Part shown: piece by piece, positions 58,199 to 64,000 of the stretch
How the letters are laid out: each line of letters starts with the position of its first letter
Position numbering within the stretch: position 1 is the first letter of the stretch
Source: Photobacterium damselae
Lineage (GTDB): Bacteria; Pseudomonadota; Gammaproteobacteria; Enterobacterales; Vibrionaceae
Reading direction: 5' to 3'
DNA: 64,000 nucleotides
Assembly (NCBI RefSeq): GCF_003026815.1
Contig: NZ_PYOG01000017.1
Coordinates: forward strand, 24,649-88,648
Notes under the pieces: generated by a model
Told to the model about the DNA's origin: nothing
Databases searched by the model: none
What the model saw: the letters and a program-made list of their open reading frames with translations, nothing else
Translations under genes and position numbers: made by a program

Positions 58199-59630
58199 GA
58201 AAAAGCTAGTTTGTACAGTATCACTCCTCATTTGGGGGGTATTCTCAATTGCATTATTAAGTGCAACTTATTTATCACACTTAGCATCTTTAAAGGAAAG
58301 AGGTGATTTAGTAAGAGTTCAAGTCGAAGAAATGCTTGCTAATGCTCAAACCGGTATTAATAAAGCAGTACGATTGGATCTTGATAATTGTGATAACTCA
58401 TTGTATGAGTTAAGAAATATTGTTGCAGTTACGCCGGATATTCGAACTATTAGTTTAGTCCGTAATGGTTATATGTATTGCAATTCAATCATTGGTAAAC
58501 TTTCACCAGAACGGAAAATGGGTAATTACCAGAAGCGATTATATGTCCGACATAATAGTGCATTAGACCATTCTCCGGTCATGATTTTAACGCAGAAAAT
58601 ATCCAAGTCACAATGGGTTAGAGTTGGTATTAGTGAATATTATTTATTAAGGGCACTTCAACGGATTAACGGTGATGGTGCCGTCGTCATCAAAGTGGGT
58701 GATACATCATATAATGAATTCGGTATTATAAAGGCTAACTTAGACAAGTATGCCTTTTACCAAAAATCAGTTATCTATCCGTTTTCAATATATCTAGATA
58801 ATAATTTTACTATTGATAATAAAACAATAATTTATCTACTTGTATTAGCTTTTATTTCATTTGGTCTAGCATTGTTAGCAATGCGTTTTATCACTAGTCT
58901 CAATTGGGCAAAATTTGAGGTTGAAAATGCAATTATTAACAATAAGATAAAACCTTATGTTCAGCCTATTGTTGATGATAATGGTGATATTGTTGGTGGT
59001 GAAATTCTAGCGCGCTGGATAAAAGATAATGGAGAGATTGTACCTCCTAATGTCTTTATACCAACAATTGAGCAATATGACTTAATGGTGCCAATGACAC
59101 TCAGTTTATTAAATCAAGTTATTGAATATCAATCGCTTTATCATTACAAAAGATTGCATTTAAGTTTTAATGTGACAGAACCTTGTCTAAATGATCCTAA
59201 AATTAAACGTGTCTGCCGCTCTTTAAGTCGTTACTGTGATGTGGTTTTAGAATTAACTGAAAATCAGCAATTGGTTCAGACAGATACAGCTCAAACTATG
59301 ATGGCAAGTATGCGTAAATTCGGTGTAAAGTTTGCTTTAGATGACTACGGGACAGGATACTCAACACTCGATTATCTACGGAAGATTAAGTTCGATTATT
59401 TAAAAATTGATAAGTCTTTTGTTGATCATATTACAAGCGATGATGTTTCTAATGCCATCATTGACAACATTATTGCCTTAGCTGATCGGTTAAATATTCG
59501 AATTATTGCAGAGGGTATTGAACAGCCTGAACAAGTTGAGATTTTGAAATCTCGCGGTGTTGTTTACTTTCAAGGTTACCTTTATGGAAAGCCTATGTTA
59601 CTCGATGAGTTTGCTTCAAAGCTTGTTTGA
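58164..59630 (+). CDS. CSS-motif/EAL c-di-GMP phosphodiesterase
   Basis: 488 residues, starting MTSCIKKILSDKKKLV (a TTG four codons earlier is less likely). N-terminal helix, periplasmic CSS-motif domain with C in DLDNCDNSL and YCNSIIG, second helix (about 217-240), and a full EAL domain: EILARW, NVTEP, VLELTEN, DDYGTGYSTL, LKIDKSFVD, AEGIEQ and QGYLYGKPM. The catalytic set is complete, so it should hydrolyse c-di-GMP. In E. coli the CSS domain senses periplasmic redox state through its cysteines. Paralogue of the gene at 43543. Confidence 0.92.
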   Translation: MTSCIKKILSDKKKLVCTVSLLIWGVFSIALLSATYLSHLASLKERGDLVRVQVEEMLANAQTGINKAVRLDLDNCDNSLYELRNIVAVTPDIRTISLVRNGYMYCNSIIGKLSPERKMGNYQKRLYVRHNSALDHSPVMILTQKISKSQWVRVGISEYYLLRALQRINGDGAVVIKVGDTSYNEFGIIKANLDKYAFYQKSVIYPFSIYLDNNFTIDNKTIIYLLVLAFISFGLALLAMRFITSLNWAKFEVENAIINNKIKPYVQPIVDDNGDIVGGEILARWIKDNGEIVPPNVFIPTIEQYDLMVPMTLSLLNQVIEYQSLYHYKRLHLSFNVTEPCLNDPKIKRVCRSLSRYCDVVLELTENQQLVQTDTAQTMMASMRKFGVKFALDDYGTGYSTLDYLRKIKFDYLKIDKSFVDHITSDDVSNAIIDNIIALADRLNIRIIAEGIEQPEQVEILKSRGVVYFQGYLYGKPMLLDEFASKLV

Positions 59631-59765
59631 GATAAATAACAGGGATGTTGTTTTGAGAACGCATAACTATTCATAACTTGAATATTAACTTAGCAATATT
59701 CTCAATTACTGATATGCTATAAATGTATCTATTTTGTAAAAATATCAATAATTTTAAGGATCGTT

Positions 59766-60416
59766 ATGCACGATATTGGAACAATGGCTGTAAGTGTATT
59801 TATGGGTTTTTTTGCGATGATGAACCCGTTTGCTAATACGGCTGTCTTTGTCGGAATGACAGGGGGATTACCAGCCAAACAAGTGCGAGCTATTGCTCTT
59901 AAAGCTTTGGTCACTGCTTTTGCAATTATTGCTGCATTTAGCTTCTTAGGAAAAGGAATTTTTGAAGTTTTTGGTATTACTTTGCCTGCTTTAAGAATGG
60001 CTGGTGGAGTATTAGTGTTTTTGGTTGGCTATCACATGTTACAAGGTAACTCATCATCAATGCATTCATCTCAAAATGCGAGCCAAGATAGTGATAATAA
60101 CTCAGACCAAGACATTGCCATATCTCCACTTGCTCTACCTCTTTTAGCTGGCCCAGGCACAATTGCCACTGCAATGAATTACTCAGCGGCAGGTAATATG
60201 TTACATATCATTATCACTATTTCTGCTTTTGCGGCACTGTGCTTAATCACTTATGTTTATTTTATCTACGGGCCAAAGCTTATTGAAAAAGTAGGTCAGA
60301 GCGGTATCAGTATTATCACTCGTTTAATGGGATTGATTCTAACTGTCATTGGTATGCAAATGGGCATTCAAGGCGTACATGATGCCATTGTTCTATTTAA
60401 TTCTACTCCTGCCTAA
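59766..60416 (+). CDS. MarC family membrane protein
   Basis: 216 residues with six predicted helices. Family marks: MGFFAMMNPFANTAVFVG near the start and the repeat-like LPLLAGPGTIATAMNYS in the second half. The function of MarC proteins is not known, despite the name from multiple antibiotic resistance. A polar loop rich in Ser, Asn and Asp lies around residues 95-120. Confidence 0.9.
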   Translation: MHDIGTMAVSVFMGFFAMMNPFANTAVFVGMTGGLPAKQVRAIALKALVTAFAIIAAFSFLGKGIFEVFGITLPALRMAGGVLVFLVGYHMLQGNSSSMHSSQNASQDSDNNSDQDIAISPLALPLLAGPGTIATAMNYSAAGNMLHIIITISAFAALCLITYVYFIYGPKLIEKVGQSGISIITRLMGLILTVIGMQMGIQGVHDAIVLFNSTPA

Positions 60417-60428
60417 ATACCACTAAAT

Positions 60429-60458
60429 AAAAGCTAGATTGAGCGTAATCTAGCTTTA
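60429..60458. terminator. Two-way terminator between marC-like and VOC genes
   Basis: AAAGCTAGATT (60430-60440) pairs perfectly with AATCTAGCTTT (60447-60457), six-base loop, between convergent genes. Confidence 0.85.
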
Positions 60459-60466
60459 TTAGCGTC

Positions 60467-60850
60467 CTAATCTTCATACAATTCAAGTGGTAATCCATCA
60501 GGATCCATGAAAAAAGTGAAGTGTTTACCCGTTAATTCGTCGATTCTAATAGGCTCTACATCAATATGGTGCTCTAGAAGATGATCGATCACCTTGTTGA
60601 TATCATCCACAGCAAAGGCTAGGTGTCTTAGTCCCTGTGCTTCTGGGTAGCTTGGCCGTTTAGGGCTGTTAGGAAAAGAAAAGAGCTCAATTTGAGAGTG
60701 ATCAGGCAGAGTAAGATCAAGTTTATAGGAGTCTCTTTCTGCTCGATAAGTTTCCTTTACAATAGCTAAGCCTAAAATATGATTATAAAAATGCTTAGAT
60801 TTCTCATAGTCTGAGCAAATAATCGCTGCATGATGTATTTTTTTTAGCAT
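60467..60850 (-). CDS. VOC family protein, YaeR (GloA2)-like
   Basis: 127 residues, starting MLKKIHHAAIICSDYEKSK. Closely follows the E. coli YaeR pattern: SKHFYNHILG, ERDSYKLDL, ELFSFPNSPKRPSYPEA, GLRHLAFAVDDI and FTFFMDPDGLPLELYE. It has the glyoxalase/VOC metal-site layout; the substrate is unproven. An upstream ATG 13 codons earlier is in frame but lies outside the family's conserved start. Confidence 0.88.
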   Translation of the reverse strand: MLKKIHHAAIICSDYEKSKHFYNHILGLAIVKETYRAERDSYKLDLTLPDHSQIELFSFPNSPKRPSYPEAQGLRHLAFAVDDINKVIDHLLEHHIDVEPIRIDELTGKHFTFFMDPDGLPLELYED

Positions 60851-61023
60851 GTTATATGTACCAATAATTAACTTACTTGAGTATTCCAATAGGTTAGAGT
60901 TGGTTCTGCTTAGTAGGTATCTGCAAATAAGTTGGGTATAATGAAAAAATTACTGTTATTTATCTTATAGAAAAATTGAAAATCGAGTCAATCTATAAGG
61001 TGACGATTATTGTTGGAGCAATC

Positions 61024-61545
61024 ATGGCCAAACTGACCCTACAAGAACAAATGCTAAAAGCAGGTCTTGTTGATAAGAAAAAATTGAAAAAAGCGGTTAA
61101 AGGTAGCAAAAAATCTCGTACACAAGCAAAAGAAGCAAAAGCAGCTGTTGAAGCCAATCGTCAAGCTCAATTAGAAAAAGACAAACAGCTTAACCAACAG
61201 AAAAATGAGGCGGCGCAAGCAAAAGAGATTGCTGCTCAGGTTAAGCAGTTAATTGAGATGAACTGTATCGACCGTAAGAAAGGTGAAGAAGGTTATAACT
61301 TTACTGATGGTAGTACGGTTAAGACTTTATATGTTACTCCGGAACTTCGTGACCAATTAATCAAAGGTCGTCTTGCTATTGCTCGCTTAGGGGAGGGCTA
61401 TGAGCTAATTCCTGCTGTTGTTGCAGATAAAATTGCACAGCGAGATCAGGAATCAATTGTTGTGAATAACACGGTTGATGAGACAGTCGTTGATGAAGAC
61501 GATCCATACGCTGACTTTGTGATTCCTGATGACCTAATGTGGTAA
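61024..61545 (+). CDS. DUF2058 (YaiL-like) nucleoprotein-associated protein
   Basis: 173 residues. Starts MAKLTLQEQMLKAGLVDKKK; basic, Lys/Ala/Gln-rich helical N-terminal half (about 15-80) and a compact C-terminal domain (YNFTDGSTVKTLYVTPELRD, LIPAVVADKIAQRD). Matches E. coli YaiL, of unknown role. The upstream in-frame start at 60976 would add 16 residues not typical of the family. Confidence 0.88.
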   Translation: MAKLTLQEQMLKAGLVDKKKLKKAVKGSKKSRTQAKEAKAAVEANRQAQLEKDKQLNQQKNEAAQAKEIAAQVKQLIEMNCIDRKKGEEGYNFTDGSTVKTLYVTPELRDQLIKGRLAIARLGEGYELIPAVVADKIAQRDQESIVVNNTVDETVVDEDDPYADFVIPDDLMW

Positions 61546-61778
61546 TTCCACAAAATTATTTACAGGGTCACAGATACTTATCTATAAGTAACCTCTTTAA
61601 TAACTTACACCCAAGTTAATTTGGGTGTAAGCTTTTCTAGCTCTTATCCCTTACATCCTTTCACTATACTAATTTTCTAGACTATCTTTATCTGGTCTAT
61701 CTTTAATTGATGTTGTTTTATCGATTGCGCTCTTATTTGTTATTTTAAAATTTAATTTTGTAATAAAAACAATAAAAA
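61546..61778. other. Intergenic region before the phosphohexomutase gene
   Basis: Holds the yaiL-like terminator (61604-61637) and a near-duplicated ten-base CTATCTTTA motif (about 61682-61714). No coding frame. The Fur-like site follows. Confidence 0.45.
61604..61637 (+). terminator. Rho-independent terminator of the YaiL-like gene
   Basis: CTTACACCCAA (61604-61614) pairs perfectly with TTGGGTGTAAG (61621-61631), followed by CTTTTCT. Confidence 0.8.
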
Positions 61779-61797
61779 GATAATGCGAATCGATATC
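61779..61797. promoter_or_regulatory. Fur-like box upstream of the phosphohexomutase gene
   Basis: GATAATGCGAATCGATATC matches 15 of 19 positions of the classical Fur consensus (GATAATGATAATCATTATC). It lies 74 bp before the ATG. The gene is not a typical Fur target, so this stays uncertain. Confidence 0.35.
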
Positions 61798-61870
61798 ATT
61801 TGTGCTTTATTGGTATCATTATGTGGTTCTCTGCTGTAATGGGTAGAAACAAAACCAATAGGAATAGATA

Positions 61871-63577
61871 ATGAAAACAGAAATCAGCCGCTGGTTAGAT
61901 CGAGATCCAGATCCAAAAACGCGTTTAGAACTAGAAGAGCTTGTTGCTGCTCACAATATAGCTGAACTTGATGAGCGTTTTCGTGGCCGCTTAGAGTTTG
62001 GTACTGCAGGTCTTCGTGGTGTTGTTGGGGCAGGGCCGAATAGAATGAATCGTTTGGTTATTCAAGAAACAGCAACGGGTCTTGGTCACTACTTAATTCA
62101 GACTATTGATAACGCGAAAGAGAAAGGGGTCGTGATTGGCTATGATGGTCGACCAGATTCTAAGCAGTTTGCTCATGATGCCGCGGGTATGTTAACAGCT
62201 CTTGGTATTAAGGTTTATCTTACTTATAAAGTGGCTCCAACTCCTGTGGTTGCTTTTGGTGTTCACCATTTAGGTACTGCTGCTGCAATTGTAGTAACAG
62301 CCAGTCATAATCCACCAGAATACAACGGCTTTAAAGTTTACTGGGAGAATGGTGCACAAATTATTCCTCCACATGACAGTGGTATTGCATCCGAAATTGA
62401 TAAAGCGGCAGCAATGCATTTACCTCATGCCGATCTTATTCAAGCTGAGCAACAAGGTCTGCTGATTTGGTTAGATGACGAATATTATCAAGACTACCGA
62501 GCAGCTCAAAATCATAACCCATTACTTCAAAATCATACTAAGCCAGAAGGTATTGCAATCGCCTATACCGCAATGCATGGAGTGGGGGCTGAGATGGCTG
62601 AAACACTGCTCAAAGATGCTGGATTTGAGCAAGTACATAGTGTCGCGGCTCAAAGAGAACCTGATGGTGCATTTCCAACAGTAAAATTCCCAAATCCGGA
62701 AGAAGCTGGTGCAATGGATATGGTGATTGCTGAGGCTCAAAAATACAATGCAGTATTGGCTTGTGCTAATGATCCTGATGCGGATCGATTTGCAGTAGCG
62801 GTAAGAACAGAAGATGGCAATTATAAAATGCTGACAGGGGATCAGGTTGGGATTTTATTTGGTCATTACCTATTAAATCATGCGCCAAGTGATGAGCGTT
62901 TAGTTGGTAATACGATTGTGTCATCCAGCTTATTAGCGAAAATAGCTAAAGCGGCAGATGCAACATTTTATCAAACATTAACCGGCTTTAAATGGTTGAC
63001 CAATGTTGCGATGCAAAAACAGACAGATCAAAACAAGTTCCTGTTTGCGTATGAAAAAGCGTTAGGGTACACCATTGGCCGTACTGTGTGGGACAAAGAT
63101 GGTTTATCTGCTCTGGTTGTATTTGCACAGTTAACAGCCGAGCTTGCTGCTCAAGGCCTCACTGTATGGGATCGATTGGAATCTATTTATCGTGAACATG
63201 GCTTATACATTAATGCACAACGCAGTTTAGCTTTAGATCCAACATCTCCGCCTGTCGGTGATACATTGCGCCAAAATCCACCTTCAGAGATTGCAGGTTT
63301 AGCGGTAGAAGTGATTGATGACTTAAAAGTATCACTAAAAACTTTCGTTGATGGTACCGTTGAGGCGATCGATTTACCATCAAGCGATGTGCTTATTTAC
63401 CACCTCGCTGGTGGAGCTCGCGTTGTTGTTCGTCCATCAGGTACTGAGCCAAAGCTTAAATGCTATTACGAAGTTATTGAGCCGATGACACATGAAGATA
63501 GCCTGTGCCATTCTCAGCAGCGAGCACAGCAAGCAATGGATGATCTTATTGATAAGCATCAAGCCTCTCTTGCCTAA
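61871..63577 (+). CDS. Phosphoglucomutase/phosphomannomutase (PgcA/PGM2-like)
   Basis: 568 residues, four-domain alpha-phosphohexomutase. Active-site Ser loop TASHNPPEYNGFKVYW, metal loop DPDADRFAV, sugar loop (FAYEKALGY) and phosphate loop RPSGTEPKLKCYYEV are all seen. The long PGM2-type form opens with WLDRDPDPKTRLELEEL and RLEFGTAGLRG. It interconverts glucose-6-phosphate and glucose-1-phosphate or related sugars, and could supply glucose-1-phosphate for GlgC. Single gene. Confidence 0.93.
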   Translation: MKTEISRWLDRDPDPKTRLELEELVAAHNIAELDERFRGRLEFGTAGLRGVVGAGPNRMNRLVIQETATGLGHYLIQTIDNAKEKGVVIGYDGRPDSKQFAHDAAGMLTALGIKVYLTYKVAPTPVVAFGVHHLGTAAAIVVTASHNPPEYNGFKVYWENGAQIIPPHDSGIASEIDKAAAMHLPHADLIQAEQQGLLIWLDDEYYQDYRAAQNHNPLLQNHTKPEGIAIAYTAMHGVGAEMAETLLKDAGFEQVHSVAAQREPDGAFPTVKFPNPEEAGAMDMVIAEAQKYNAVLACANDPDADRFAVAVRTEDGNYKMLTGDQVGILFGHYLLNHAPSDERLVGNTIVSSSLLAKIAKAADATFYQTLTGFKWLTNVAMQKQTDQNKFLFAYEKALGYTIGRTVWDKDGLSALVVFAQLTAELAAQGLTVWDRLESIYREHGLYINAQRSLALDPTSPPVGDTLRQNPPSEIAGLAVEVIDDLKVSLKTFVDGTVEAIDLPSSDVLIYHLAGGARVVVRPSGTEPKLKCYYEVIEPMTHEDSLCHSQQRAQQAMDDLIDKHQASLA

Positions 63578-63651
63578 TAGTGCTGATTTGTAATTTATTT
63601 TCAGTATAATGAAAGACAGATTGATAATAATTGACTTAAATAGAGATGACT

Positions 63652-63831
63652 ATGCTTGAGAATATGAATCTGTCTATTCCAGAAGATATCAAAAAAGAGC
63701 CAGAGCTACCGATTCCGACTCTTGAAGAGCAGAAAAAAATTGTTGCAGAGTTAAAGCGTTTAGAAGAAGCTGGCGAGCTAACTCCTGAAATTCTTCATGC
63801 ATTTATGACTGGCGAACGTAAGCCTGAGTAA
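63652..63831 (+). CDS. Uncharacterised small acidic protein
   Basis: 59 residues (61 from the ATG at 63646). Proline- and glutamate-rich with one charged helix (LEEQKKIVAELKRLEEAGEL) and the tail TPEILHAFMTGERKPE. Not recognised. Weak GAG upstream. Codon pattern and a clean stop suggest a real gene, but support is modest. Confidence 0.6.
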   Translation: MLENMNLSIPEDIKKEPELPIPTLEEQKKIVAELKRLEEAGELTPEILHAFMTGERKPE

Positions 63832-63928
63832 GCTGAGAGAGTTTTTCTCATATTAAAAAAGAGAGCCTAAGATGTAATGCCGATCAGTTAAGCTCAAAAT
63901 GATCGGTTGAATGATCCTATAGATGTGT

Positions 63929-63967
63929 AAAAATCCAAGTGTATTTAATGCACTTGGATTTTTTTAT
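63929..63967 (+). terminator. Rho-independent terminator near the window end
   Basis: AAATCCAAGTG (63931-63941) pairs with CACTTGGATTT (63951-63961), then a T-run. It is about 100 bp after the last gene and may end that transcript. Confidence 0.85.
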
Positions 63968-64000
63968 GGACGTTTCTCAAGCTCTAAACGTAATTAATAA

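Overview
The window is gene-dense and moderately A/T-rich, with short operons and compact Rho-independent terminators. It reads as a chromosomal segment of a gammaproteobacterium, most likely Vibrionaceae (Photobacterium, Vibrio or Aliivibrio). The basis is the six-gene TonB2-type cluster with a TtpC-like protein, the mal/pul/glg cluster, Lpp, a YaiL-like protein and PopT/DUF368. A secondary-chromosome location is possible but cannot be decided here. No rRNA, tRNA, CRISPR array, transposase or integrase was found.

Region 1 (1-8.5 kb) is iron uptake: the end of a sensor kinase, a TonB-dependent siderophore receptor behind a Fur-like box, then a tightly overlapping operon DUF3450-ttpC-exbB-exbD-tonB-TPR that energises outer-membrane transport. 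Region 2 (8.6-15 kb) holds single metabolic genes: YhcH-like, Sel1 repeats, BASS transporter, GNAT, class II fumarase with a near-perfect Fur box, M20 amidohydrolase and a PepSY protein.

Region 3 (15.4-37.2 kb) is storage and use of alpha-glucans: glgC-glgA, a lipoprotein pullulanase, a MalS-like alpha-amylase, a GH36 alpha-galactosidase, malM, lamB, malK and malEFG. The malK-malE intergenic region carries MalT-like boxes, a CRP-like site and a 12-bp palindrome that recurs upstream of the pullulanase gene. An A/T-rich pair (RNase T2 and an SH3/NlpC-P60 hydrolase) interrupts the cluster. A 59-residue protein gene with a strong ribosome binding site lies between malK and lamB.

Region 4 (37.4-43 kb) is the complete sufABCDSE operon behind a Fur box. 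With the TonB system and fumC it gives at least three transcription units expected to respond to iron starvation.

Region 5 (43-64 kb) is mixed: two paralogous CSS-motif/EAL phosphodiesterases (the first with an apparent frameshift at its C terminus), NAD(P)HX repair, Lpp, a SCO protein, PopT, VOC and cupin proteins, a 1385-residue formate dehydrogenase fused to an NADPH-type oxidoreductase, an XRE-ORF-EAL group, MarC, a YaeR-like protein, a YaiL-like protein and an alpha-phosphohexomutase that could feed glucose-1-phosphate to GlgC. Several small genes are unrecognised.
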